Origin: Pseudolactococcus laudensis
GTDB lineage: Bacteria > Bacillota > Bacilli > Lactobacillales > Streptococcaceae
Length of the DNA stretch: 64,000 bases
Reading direction: 5' to 3'
Assembly: GCF_013449735.1 (NCBI RefSeq)
Contig: NZ_JACBNY010000001.1
Coordinates: forward strand, 124,001 to 188,000
Each line of letters opens with the position of its first letter. Position 1 is the first letter of the stretch. The translations under genes were made by a program, and so were the position numbers. Positions 53,211 through 61,548 of the stretch are shown here, one piece after another. Below the pieces are notes generated by a model. That model saw only the letters and a list, made by a program, of their open reading frames with translations. It did not search any database and had not been told where the DNA came from.

Positions 53211-55519
53211 ATCTTATGTCTTTCTTTTTTTGTTTTGGGCAGATAAAGGCGTGATTTTTCCAGATTAATGGTATAGCTAACCTCACGATTATCGCGAACC
53301 GTATGCTCAAAATCCGTGCTATAAAGCACAAGTCGCAGCGTATCCCCCGCCTCAAAATCATAAATCGTCGGCTGCAAACGCAACTCAACCCGAAACCACT
53401 CATCCGCAATAACAGAATTAATCTCCGTCAGTTGCTGGCGATTTTGTAGATTCATAAAGCCCTTAGTCACGACCTGATAAGGCTTATCCACCAAAGTCAG
53501 ATCACGCAAATCATCCAACATAAAGTTCCGCCCTCGGTCAATGGTCTTGGGCTCAAGCAGCGTGCTGACATCCGTCAGACGTTTCTTGGAGCCGAAATCT
53601 AAAACCTGAGCCGACAGCATCCCTTTTGTATCATTGAGTTTCAGCCGCAAGTCAAGCACAATCTGGCCATTGATTTGTAAAGTTTCAGGGAGATGCACAT
53701 CAATAATGGCAGCATTTGCCTTGTCTTCAAATAAATCCGTTTTAAACGTTTGGAAATTTTTACTATATTGATCAAATATTTCAGCAGGATAGTGATTCTC
53801 AAACTGGTCAAGCTCACCTGCAAAACCAAGTGGCAAGACTTCAATATCATGCCCACCAAACTCAGGTAGTTCCTCAAAAGATTGGGCGACATTGTTTTTT
53901 TGCCAAATGACAGGTGGTAAATCAAGCGTTAAGTCACGTTCTAATAATTTAGCTGAAAAGTAGGCATTGATTGTTTCAGAAAAATCAATAGACTGCCAGT
54001 TATTCATGTAGATATGGCTACCTTGATGTAGAAAAGCATGTTTGGTAACATGTTCAGGTAGCGCATGCCAAAAGTTAAAGGCATGAGAGGGCGTGACATT
54101 GAAATCTTGCAAGCCATGCACGATAAGGATGTCAGCTTTAACCTTATCCACATGTGGCAGATAATTTCTAGCGTGCCAGTAGGCATTATAATCGCCAGAG
54201 GTGCGAGCTAGCGCCTGGCTCATGTCAGCGAGTTGTTTTTGGTAGGCAGGATTATTGACCAAGAAATCTGCGGCATCGAGGTTACGAGAGTAAGTCAGTT
54301 CAGCGAGAACATCGAGGTCTTCACCAGGGTAGCCGCCAGGACTTCGGACGAGGCCTTTTTCACGGTAGTAGTCGTACCAGTTCGTGATACCAGCCTCTGC
54401 TAGGATGACGTCGAGGCCTGCAACGCCTGTCGTTGCGGCGCCGTAAGCGAGGGTGCCGAGATAAGATTTGCCGGTCATGGCGACGTGACCATTTGCCCAA
54501 TCTGCGGTTAAAATATGTGTTTTTTGGCGATTGGTAAAGGCGCGTGCGCGACCGTTCAGCCAGTCAATGACAGCAGTCACACCGGCAATCTGTTGGTAAT
54601 CACCTGAGGTCTGGAAACCATCAGAATCACGTGTGCCGACACTCGCGACGTATATCGATGCGAAACCGCGCGCGAGGAAATAGTCGTTAAGCGAGTAGGT
54701 CCAAGTGTGGGTGAAGTGCTCAGTAGCTTGGTTGTTGTCTGCAGACGGTATCTCAGTAGCCGGATAATCAGGCAGTGTGAGGGTCGACTCAGAAATCGCA
54801 ATTCTATCAAGCGGTTTTTCGACTAAGTCTACATTCATTTGATGCAATTTATCGTCATTTGCTTTGATATTGGTGCCAAAATGATAAGGACTTGCCGTCA
54901 TAATCGCAGGCACCTTGCCGTCAAATAGTGGCCGAATAATCTCGACTTTAACTAAATCATACTCACCGCGATTTTGCGTGTCAACTGAACTTTCCACATA
55001 AACCACTTCACGAATGAGCTGGCTAGTATCAAAGGTTGCTAGGCTCTTATCATTGAAAAAATGGTAGTGGTTATCAAGCGGCAACAAGCCTTCGGATACC
55101 CAGTGTTCGACTAAGGTCATACCAGTTTGACGACGGGAATTCATCAAAAGATAGATAGCAGATATCAGTTGTTTTGGAGATGTCTCAGCAGATAAGTCAA
55201 CTAAAGGTAAGTTGATAGAGTTAGCAAAAGTGATTGCCTCTGTCAGTTGAAAGTCAAAATTCGCTACAAAATCAAGCAACTGTAAACTAATGGCATAAAA
55301 AATGTTCCAAGTTAATGGTGTTTCGGAATCTAAAAAATCACGGACTGTTTCTTGGTTAGTAGCTGCTAAACTTGTCATCGCAATCGGCGCAGTCAGCAGC
55401 CAATTTTTAAGATTTACTTTGGCAGTAGATGAGGTATCAAATTTAAATCCAAGACTAGTCAAATCGCTCAGTTCTTGGTCAAATGATTTGTCAATAATAG
55501 AAAAGTGATTGAATTGCAT
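53207..55519 (-). CDS. pepX: Xaa-Pro dipeptidyl-peptidase PepX
   Basis: A 770-residue serine peptidase (family S15) that removes X-Pro dipeptides from the N-termini of casein-like peptides in the cytoplasm. The nucleophilic Ser lies in GKSYLGTLAYGAATTGV, the Asp in HGLQDFNV and the His in HQGSHIY. An N-terminal helical domain (MQFNHFSIIDKSFDQEL) and a C-terminal jelly-roll domain are present. The length fits lactococcal PepX (about 763). AAGGGG lies 7 bases before the ATG. It is divergent from glpF across 269 AT-rich bases, an arrangement also known around lactococcal pepX. Confidence 0.95.
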   Translation of the reverse strand: MQFNHFSIIDKSFDQELSDLTSLGFKFDTSSTAKVNLKNWLLTAPIAMTSLAATNQETVRDFLDSETPLTWNIFYAISLQLLDFVANFDFQLTEAITFANSINLPLVDLSAETSPKQLISAIYLLMNSRRQTGMTLVEHWVSEGLLPLDNHYHFFNDKSLATFDTSQLIREVVYVESSVDTQNRGEYDLVKVEIIRPLFDGKVPAIMTASPYHFGTNIKANDDKLHQMNVDLVEKPLDRIAISESTLTLPDYPATEIPSADNNQATEHFTHTWTYSLNDYFLARGFASIYVASVGTRDSDGFQTSGDYQQIAGVTAVIDWLNGRARAFTNRQKTHILTADWANGHVAMTGKSYLGTLAYGAATTGVAGLDVILAEAGITNWYDYYREKGLVRSPGGYPGEDLDVLAELTYSRNLDAADFLVNNPAYQKQLADMSQALARTSGDYNAYWHARNYLPHVDKVKADILIVHGLQDFNVTPSHAFNFWHALPEHVTKHAFLHQGSHIYMNNWQSIDFSETINAYFSAKLLERDLTLDLPPVIWQKNNVAQSFEELPEFGGHDIEVLPLGFAGELDQFENHYPAEIFDQYSKNFQTFKTDLFEDKANAAIIDVHLPETLQINGQIVLDLRLKLNDTKGMLSAQVLDFGSKKRLTDVSTLLEPKTIDRGRNFMLDDLRDLTLVDKPYQVVTKGFMNLQNRQQLTEINSVIADEWFRVELRLQPTIYDFEAGDTLRLVLYSTDFEHTVRDNREVSYTINLEKSRLYLPKTKKERHKI

Positions 55520-55788
55520 CGTGTCCCCTTAAATTAGAGTTTTTATCGGTCAAATTGTCTGAATAAAACAAGCATTCTACAAAATTATAACAAAAAGGTC
55601 AATCAAAAGGTCTTAAATGAACCTTAAATTTTCATGAAAGTGTTCAGTATGACTTTACACGTCTAGTATTTTCTGATAAACTTATAAGGTACTTATCATT
55701 AACAATTGAGTTTTGAATTTTGAGGTTTTTTTTTTGAAATCTCGTATCAGTTAACTCAATAACTTAACAAAGGAGATTACGCACAAAA

Positions 55789-56682
55789 ATGGACGTAACA
55801 TGGATGACAAAATATCTTGCTGAATTCCTCGGAACAGCAATTCTCATTATCCTCGGTAACGGCGCGGTCGCAAACGTTGACCTCAAAGGAACTAAAGGAT
55901 TCGCTTCAGGTTGGATGACCATTGCTTGGGGTTATGGTTGCGGGGTTATGATTCCTGCTTTGATGTTTGGTAATGTTTCAGGTAACCACATCAACCCAGC
56001 CTTCACACTTGGTCTTGCCGTTTCAGGTTTCTTCCCTTGGGCACACGTGGCACAATACATCGTGGCACAATTACTTGGGGCAATCGTTGGTCAAGCAGTT
56101 ATCGTAATGGTTTATCGCCCTTACTACTTAAAAACAACAAACTCAAATCATATTCTTGGGACTTTCTCAACAATTGATAACGTTGATGATGGCACTGGAA
56201 CATCACGTAGTGGTGCGACAATCAACGGTTTCTTAAACGAGTTCTTTGGTTCATTTGTGCTTTTCTTCGCGGCACTTGGTCTGACTAAAAACTTCTTTGG
56301 TGCTGAAGTTATTCCTGCTATTGACAAATTGTTGTCATCGCAAGGTGCTGCTGGAACGAAAGTTGCGGATATGGATATTGCAACTAAAGTTCAACAAGGT
56401 ATTGTTGGTTTAACAACTGGTAATGCTAGTTCACTTGCAGTAGCGCATTTGGCACTTGGTTTCCTTGTGATGACACTTGTTGCATCACTCGGTGGTCCTA
56501 CTGGTCCAGGTCTTAACCCAGCGCGTGACCTTGGTCCACGTATCCTTCATGCAGTCCTTCCAAAATCAATCCTTGGCGAAAGCAAGTCTGATTCAAAATG
56601 GTGGTATGCTTGGGTTCCCGTTGTGGCACCAATCTTGGCTGGTATTTCTGCCATTGCCTTGTTCAAAATTATTTTCATGTAA
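55789..56682 (+). CDS. glpF: Glycerol uptake facilitator / aquaglyceroporin
   Basis: A 297-residue MIP-family channel with six helices and two half-helices bearing NPA motifs: GNHINPAFTLG and GLNPARDLGPR. The Asp after the second NPA-R (RD) indicates a glycerol-permeable channel. It has an enlarged loop (about residues 125-145 and 185-215) compared with E. coli GlpF. AAGGAG is 13 bases before the ATG at 55789, a little far; ATG 55804 is an alternative. TTTACA and TAAACT with 17-base spacing around 55652-55680 may be the promoter. Confidence 0.92.
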   Translation: MDVTWMTKYLAEFLGTAILIILGNGAVANVDLKGTKGFASGWMTIAWGYGCGVMIPALMFGNVSGNHINPAFTLGLAVSGFFPWAHVAQYIVAQLLGAIVGQAVIVMVYRPYYLKTTNSNHILGTFSTIDNVDDGTGTSRSGATINGFLNEFFGSFVLFFAALGLTKNFFGAEVIPAIDKLLSSQGAAGTKVADMDIATKVQQGIVGLTTGNASSLAVAHLALGFLVMTLVASLGGPTGPGLNPARDLGPRILHAVLPKSILGESKSDSKWWYAWVPVVAPILAGISAIALFKIIFM

Positions 56683-56788
56683 GTCATTATTATTTAACTG
56701 ATAATAGCTAAAAAAGAGGCTGGGACAAAAGTCCCTTAGTCACTGAAAGAGAAAAGTAAACTGGTAAGTTTACTTCAGATTGAAGACA

Positions 56789-56820
56789 AAAGCACAATTC
56801 CTAAGCGAATTGTGCTTTTT
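56789..56820. terminator. Hairpin at the transposase stop
   Basis: AAAAGCACAATTC pairs perfectly with GAATTGTGCTTTT around CTAAGC; it includes the transposase stop codon and ends in T-runs on both strands, so it insulates the IS. Confidence 0.75.
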
Positions 56821-58219
56821 GATAGTTCATAACCTTAAATATCATCTGAAAATGGGAAATAAACGCCCTCCCTCTATCTCGATTAGCCATGATTTTCGCC
56901 ATTTTCTTCATGTTCAGGCACGCAAAAGTAAGACCAAGTTTCATATGCATCTTATCTCGGCCATTTTCATGTGTATATCTGAGATTGTGGTGCTCTTTGG
57001 CAGTCCCAAATAATCGTTCAATCGTTTCTTTTCGTCGATTATATGTTACTTTACCCCAAGTTGTTAATCGATTCTGCTCAATCTTATCCAGATAAAGCTG
57101 CCAAATATGTCTGAATACAGTCTTTTGCTTGGTTTGTGAAAGCGTACATTGTGTCAAAAGCGGACAAGTGATGCAGTTTGTTTTAGTCGTACGATATTCC
57201 TGATAACCATCACGTCTGGTCGTTTTATAAATCAATTGCTTACCATTTGGACAGATATATGTATTGCTTAAATAGTCGTAACTATAATCTTGTTTGCGGA
57301 AAAGTCCCTTTTTCCCACGTGGTCGTGTGTAAGGGAACAATCCCGTTCGACCATCATCTATCAATTTTTTAGCGATGGCAGGTGTTTTATAGCCTGCATC
57401 TGCGACAACTGTATCAATTTCTGGAAATTTTTGAATCAGTTTAGCGTACAAATCAAAGAATGTCCGACTGTCATGGAGGTTACCACGATCTGCTGTATAA
57501 CCTAGTACCCAACCGTTAGTATCACAAGCAACTTGGGCCGAATAAGCAAAAACTTCTTTGTGTTCCCCTTTATGAAACCAGCCACTATCAGAATCTGTCG
57601 TTGACACTTTATTATTTTTGACGATTTTTTCTTCTGACTTTTTGAAGGGCTTTTTTTCAACTTTCGCCCGCACCTCATCAATTTCTTTCTCTAAACTTTC
57701 TTGATAGATCAAAGCTTCAACCGCAACTTCTTGATTAACAAATTTATTGCGGTTGGCATGTGCTTTGATATGTGTCCCGTCAAGATAAATTAGTTTCGGT
57801 TCAACTAATTTAGCCGCAAAAGCTTGATCCAAAATGTGATAGAAAATCTGTTCAAATAAGTCAGTGTCTTTGAAACGTCGGCTATAATTTTTACCAAAAG
57901 TTGTGAAATGTGGCACGTCATCTTGAAAATCAAGCCCAAGAAACCAACGATAAGCCATATTGACTTCAATTTCTTTAATTGTTTGACGCATACTTTGGAT
58001 ACCAAAGAGGTATTGGATAATCGGAATTTTAATCAACATAACAGGATCAAGGCTTGGTCTGCCATGTTCAAGGCTGTATTTATCCACAACTAAATCATAA
58101 ATAAAGTCAAAATCAACATATTGATCAATATGCCGTAAAAGATGGTCTTGGGGCACCAGATCTTCAAGAGAATAGAAGCCCATTTGACCACGGCCAATCA
58201 TTGTTTGTTTATGAAACAT
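56801..58219 (-). CDS. IS1182-family transposase
   Basis: A 472-residue DDE transposase. The N-terminal DUF772-type domain contains IKIPIIQYLFGIQSMRQTIK and DVPHFTTFGK. The catalytic core includes LIYLDGTHIKAHANR (first Asp) and VVADAGYKTPAIAK (second Asp), with the Glu in the ETIERLFGTAKEHHNLRYT region. A Cys cluster (CITCPLLTQC) is typical of the IS1182 group. The frame is intact, so the element may be active. ATG 58219 is chosen because GGGAGG lies 9 bases upstream; 58240 is the frame limit. Confidence 0.93.
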   Translation of the reverse strand: MFHKQTMIGRGQMGFYSLEDLVPQDHLLRHIDQYVDFDFIYDLVVDKYSLEHGRPSLDPVMLIKIPIIQYLFGIQSMRQTIKEIEVNMAYRWFLGLDFQDDVPHFTTFGKNYSRRFKDTDLFEQIFYHILDQAFAAKLVEPKLIYLDGTHIKAHANRNKFVNQEVAVEALIYQESLEKEIDEVRAKVEKKPFKKSEEKIVKNNKVSTTDSDSGWFHKGEHKEVFAYSAQVACDTNGWVLGYTADRGNLHDSRTFFDLYAKLIQKFPEIDTVVADAGYKTPAIAKKLIDDGRTGLFPYTRPRGKKGLFRKQDYSYDYLSNTYICPNGKQLIYKTTRRDGYQEYRTTKTNCITCPLLTQCTLSQTKQKTVFRHIWQLYLDKIEQNRLTTWGKVTYNRRKETIERLFGTAKEHHNLRYTHENGRDKMHMKLGLTFACLNMKKMAKIMANRDRGRAFISHFQMIFKVMNYQKAQFA

Positions 58220-58396
58220 GCCTAAAACCTCCCTAATCACTGACTTGATACCTTTATTTTACAAAGAAAAAAGACAAACTTCAAATATTATTGGAGTTTG
58301 TCTTCAGTCTGAAGTAAACTGGTAAGTTTACTTTTCTCTTTTTTCGTATTGTTGGCTGAATGAATTTGAGTTTCTCACGAAAAACAACTTATTTTT

Positions 58397-58436
58397 ACCG
58401 ATTTCGTATTGTTTTGGCAAAAGAATTCCAATTTCG
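58397..58436. repeat. Palindromic intergenic repeat, copy 3
   Basis: ACCGATTTCGTATTGTTTTG followed by GCAAAAGAATTCCAATTTCG; aligns with the copies at 23.3 kb over its whole length with a few substitutions. Confidence 0.7.
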
Positions 58437-58455
58437 CACAAAAACGGCACTTTTC

Positions 58456-58500
58456 TTACCACTTTCGTAATGTTTTACCAAAACAATACGAAAGTGGTAA
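58456..58500. repeat. Palindromic intergenic repeat, copy 4
   Basis: A 45-base near-perfect inverted repeat: TTACCACTTTCGTAATGTTTT on the left and its complement on the right, with only a few central mismatches. Related to copies 1-3 in the TTTCGTA-TGTTTT core, but with outer arms CCACTTTC/GAAAGTGG that differ symmetrically, as expected if pairing is maintained. Confidence 0.7.
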
Positions 58501-58552
58501 GATTTTCAATGAACAAGAATGTTGTCCTAAATTTTTTTCAGAGAATGACATA

Positions 58553-58607
58553 GAAAAAGACTATGAATAATTTCTATTAAGGTCAGAAATCATTTATAGC
58601 CTCTTTT
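58553..58607 (-). terminator. Terminator of the CPBP gene
   Basis: GAAAAAGACTATGAAT-ATTTCT pairs with AGAAAT-ATTTATAGCC-CTTTTT, 28 bases after the stop on the minus strand. Confidence 0.6.
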
Positions 58608-58634
58608 TATTTGACATGATATAATAGTAAAAAT

Positions 58635-59345
58635 TTACTTAGTTAAGAAAAAGCCAACCATCCCTAAGGCATTCCAAAGGAAGTGAACAGATAGATTAAG
58701 GTAAAAGTTACGATATTTGGCATATAGTCCTGTTAAAACGAGACTCATCAACCCATAAGTCATAAAACTTGCAAAATCAGTCGGGCGATGAGCTGCGGTA
58801 AAGAGTGCCCAGGCAAAAATAGCTGCTACTTTAGGCCATTTATTAAACAAGAGTTCAAATAGACTCACTCTAAAAATTAATTCTTCGAAAAATCCAGCAG
58901 ACGTTGCCATAATAACAAAGACAAGTGGTGGTAATACTTTACCGATGCTGTTGATGATATCTTGATTTTCAGTACCATTTGTCCCGGTTAACATCATGAT
59001 GATACTTGAAATTAATGCTGATACAAACATGAGTCCAAAGCCAGCAGAGATTTTGCTGAGTTGGAAGTAGCGCCAGTTAATTTTAGGGATCAAGTGAAAT
59101 TTAAGCGCCCAGATGTAAGATAGCCAGACGCAAGCGGCGAAGAGTACTAGGAAGAGTCCGATTTTCCAAAGTTCAAAATGTCCTTGTCGATTCGAAGTGA
59201 TTGCCGGTAAGGCGGATGAGATCTGCCATAAAACAAGGGCCCAGATGAAGGTGAGACGTGTTTTCCAAGTTTGGTTGTGTGTCTCAAGAGTGGGCAATTG
59301 TGGCTGTTGCTTAGCTTTATTTTTAGCAATTTCTAAATAATTCAT
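58635..59345 (-). CDS. CPBP family intramembrane metalloprotease
   Basis: A 236-residue polytopic protein of the CAAX-protease/bacteriocin-processing (Abi) family. Three motifs are in order: EELIFR (Glu-Glu and Arg), AHRPTDFASF with a metal His, and HFLWNALG with the second His and Asn. The N-terminal 28 residues are a soluble polar extension. In lactic acid bacteria such proteins are linked to bacteriocin self-immunity or prenyl-protein processing, but no bacteriocin gene is near. Single gene. Confidence 0.88.
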   Translation of the reverse strand: MNYLEIAKNKAKQQPQLPTLETHNQTWKTRLTFIWALVLWQISSALPAITSNRQGHFELWKIGLFLVLFAACVWLSYIWALKFHLIPKINWRYFQLSKISAGFGLMFVSALISSIIMMLTGTNGTENQDIINSIGKVLPPLVFVIMATSAGFFEELIFRVSLFELLFNKWPKVAAIFAWALFTAAHRPTDFASFMTYGLMSLVLTGLYAKYRNFYLNLSVHFLWNALGMVGFFLTK

Positions 59346-59615
59346 GTTTATAAGATAACATATTTAATAAGTTTTCACAATATTTTTTCTTAAAAAGTCT
59401 ACCGATGCTGCGTGTTTGTGAAAAAGTTCATTATTATCTTTGTTTTTGCTAACCGCTAGTTAATAAATTAACGTAAAAAAATGATAAATTTTTGTAAAAT
59501 TTGACAGAGTTGACTATAATAGAGATAACAGAAAATATCCAAAAAACTAAATTGCCTCTGAGTTAAAGTCTGAAATAACTTTAATGACGTGAGAAAAGTG
59601 AGAAAAAGAGAGAAA

Positions 59616-60284
59616 ATGAAGACAGTTTTTGATAATATTACCAAAGCCGTACCAGTTATTCGTGTGAATAATCGCGATTTGAACTTAGCGTTTTATAAGG
59701 AAACTTTGGGATTGAAAGTTATCTCAGAAGAAAATGCCTTAGCAATGCTCGGTAGTAAATCAGCTAAAACTCGCATGGATACTCGATTGATTTTGGAAGA
59801 ATCACCTAGTATGCGAACACGTGCTGTAAATGGCGTGAAAAAATTGCGTAAAATTGTGATTGAAAGTCCAGAGTTTACAGAAGGGTTTGAGGCAACTTCA
59901 CCAGAAGGTGATGTTTTTGAAATTGTGCCGATCCAGTCTGATTCTCTGGATATTAAAATCACGGAGATTCAACTCAATACGAGTAACATAAAAAATACTT
60001 TAGCCTTTTATGTTGAGGGATTTGGTTTAACTGAGAAGAAAAACGCTGTGCAGTTGCCTTTTGGAAAAATTTCATATTTTGAGGCGCAAGGACCGGATTT
60101 GTTAGCCAATCCAGAAGAAGTCTGGGATTTAGAAATCATCGAATTTGAAGTCGCACCAGAAGTTGATTTGCATCAAATTGCGAGCCAATTAGATGACTTA
60201 GGCTTAGATTATTATGTTGATAAAAAAGGTAAAATTTTGACCTTAACAGATGGTCAAAATATAGAAATATGGTTTGTGAAATGA
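59616..60284 (+). CDS. cppA: CppA family protein (VOC-like)
   Basis: A 222-residue protein with two VOC-like halves matching the CppA N and C domains: VIRVNNRDLNLAFYKETLGL then SEENALAML, and later NIKNTLAFYVEGFGL. CppA was first described in streptococci as a proposed complement C3-degrading factor, an activity not evident from the fold. The ATG at 59616 gives the family N-terminus; an in-frame GTG at 59589 is possible. Coupled by a 4-base overlap to the serine hydrolase gene, a pairing known in streptococci. Confidence 0.85.
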   Translation: MKTVFDNITKAVPVIRVNNRDLNLAFYKETLGLKVISEENALAMLGSKSAKTRMDTRLILEESPSMRTRAVNGVKKLRKIVIESPEFTEGFEATSPEGDVFEIVPIQSDSLDIKITEIQLNTSNIKNTLAFYVEGFGLTEKKNAVQLPFGKISYFEAQGPDLLANPEEVWDLEIIEFEVAPEVDLHQIASQLDDLGLDYYVDKKGKILTLTDGQNIEIWFVK

Positions 60285-61285
60285 TTGTAGCAACGCCAGA
60301 CAGTCCTTTAGAACTTGTAAAAGTTTACGTCGCATTTGGAATTTTCCCGGGTGCGTCTTTTGCAATTATCAACGGACAGGATATAGAAAAACATGTCTTT
60401 GGCTATGAACGCCTGAAACCTGAACCAGTGCTGTTACAAGCTGATATGACATATGACTTGGCCAGTGTCTCAAAAGTAGTCGGCACTGGCACATTGATGA
60501 TTAATTTAATCTTGTCAGGGAAAGTCGGACTTGATGAGTTGCTCACGGATTATTACCCAGATTTTAAAGGATCAGGCAGCACCACGCTTACCATTCGGCA
60601 GCTTTTAACCCACACCTCAGGTATTGACCCCTTTATAGAAAATCGTCATAACCTAGCTTACGACGAACTACGAGCAGCGCTCAATCAGGTAACTGTCACA
60701 TCAGATAAGACGTTTCACTATACAGATGTGAATTTTATTTTACTAGGTTTCATGTTAGAGGCGATTTACGGACAAGATTTGGCAGATATTCTGCAAGACC
60801 GTGTTTTTAAGCCATTTAATATGCACCATACAAGTTTTGTCGCGCCTGATAAAACAGTTGCGACAGCTTGGGATTTGCCTAAAGGACTTGTCCACGACCC
60901 TAAAGCTCAGGTCTTAGGTCGTCATACTGGCTCAGCCGGTCTCTTCTCAGACTTAGACGACCTGATTGCTTTTTCTCAAGCCTATTTTGCCAACCCAGCC
61001 TACCTAACGCTAATGCAAGATTACGCAAAAGCAAACAAAGCTAGGAGCTTAGCTTGGGATTTGGTAGGTCTTGAAACCTCAGCAGAAACTTCCAAAAACC
61101 AAGTGGGACAATGGTTACTGCACACAGGATACACTGGTACTTTCATTCTGTTAAACTTAAAAACCCAACAAGCCGTAATTTTTCTGTCCAATCGCGTCCA
61201 TTTACGTGATGAGCGAAAGCAATGGATTGCAGACCGAAATGTTTTAATTCAAGCTTTTTTAAAAATGATGGAAAATGTTGTGTGA
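60281..61285 (+). CDS. Serine hydrolase, beta-lactamase/penicillin-binding-protein-like
   Basis: A 334-residue class C beta-lactamase-fold hydrolase. The catalytic SxxK is SVSK (in YDLASVSKVVGTG), the Tyr motif is FHYTDVNFILLG (YxN type), and the third-box region is LLHTGYTG. No signal peptide is seen, so it acts in the cytosol or is exported by another route. Family members include D-Ala-D-Ala peptidases and esterases; beta-lactam resistance should not be inferred. The ATG at 60281 overlaps the cppA stop; the longer frame starting at 60269 would add four residues. Confidence 0.87.
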   Translation: MIVATPDSPLELVKVYVAFGIFPGASFAIINGQDIEKHVFGYERLKPEPVLLQADMTYDLASVSKVVGTGTLMINLILSGKVGLDELLTDYYPDFKGSGSTTLTIRQLLTHTSGIDPFIENRHNLAYDELRAALNQVTVTSDKTFHYTDVNFILLGFMLEAIYGQDLADILQDRVFKPFNMHHTSFVAPDKTVATAWDLPKGLVHDPKAQVLGRHTGSAGLFSDLDDLIAFSQAYFANPAYLTLMQDYAKANKARSLAWDLVGLETSAETSKNQVGQWLLHTGYTGTFILLNLKTQQAVIFLSNRVHLRDERKQWIADRNVLIQAFLKMMENVV

Positions 61286-61403
61286 CTACAAGGTCGTGAA
61301 TATCACCTTTGGTTGGAACACAAGCACAGTTAAGTTGCAATTATTCACGAAAGTGACATATTTTAAGATATAGAAAATCTCTGAAATTTTCTAGAAAATA
61401 TGG

Positions 61404-61409
61404 TATAAT
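61404..61409 (+). promoter_or_regulatory. Extended -10 promoter of the helicase gene
   Basis: TGGTATAAT is an extended -10 box, 139 bases before the SNF2 start. No good -35 is evident. The leader in between contains no convincing gene. Confidence 0.5.
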
Positions 61410-61548
61410 AGTGCCAAAATTTAAGCGCATTTGGCAAAGAAATAGCAACAAAAAGAAGCGTGCCATCACGCCGATGCCAACTAAAATAAAGATAGGAAGT
61501 TTTGAGTATTAGCCTTTTGAGAGATGCTTTGAAGATGGGACAAATGAT

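Larger units (their letters stand above)
56746..58341 (-). mobile_element. Complete IS1182-family insertion sequence
   Basis: About 1.6 kb bounded by terminal inverted repeats of roughly 40 bp. The left end runs from 56746 (AAAGAGAAAAGTAAACT); the right end (58341 inward) is the complement of the same sequence, with AGACAAA near the inner limit of both. Each TIR contains an internal palindrome, AAGTAAACT and AGTTTACTT separated by GGTA. One transposase fills the interior. No certain target duplication is visible. The element lies between glpF and a CPBP protease gene, and its right flank continues into sequence like the palindromic intergenic repeats. Confidence 0.85.
58342..58634. other. Repeat-rich intergenic region right of the IS
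   Basis: No gene. From left to right it contains a partial repeat-like stretch TTTCGTATTGTT at the IS border, two palindromic repeats (58397-58436 and 58456-58500), and the terminator of the CPBP gene. Confidence 0.6.

Noticed and set aside
55615-55660. Catabolite-responsive element upstream of glpF (ATGAAAGTGTTCAG)
   Set aside because: Mismatches the central CG and the 3' half of the cre consensus.
56889-57505. Several plus-strand open frames inside the IS
   Set aside because: Antisense to the intact transposase and without start signals.
61411-61512. 33-codon GTG-initiated basic peptide (starts VPKFKRIWQRN) in front of the SNF2 gene
   Set aside because: The GTG begins two bases after the TATAAT box, so it would lie at or before the transcription start and has no ribosome binding site.
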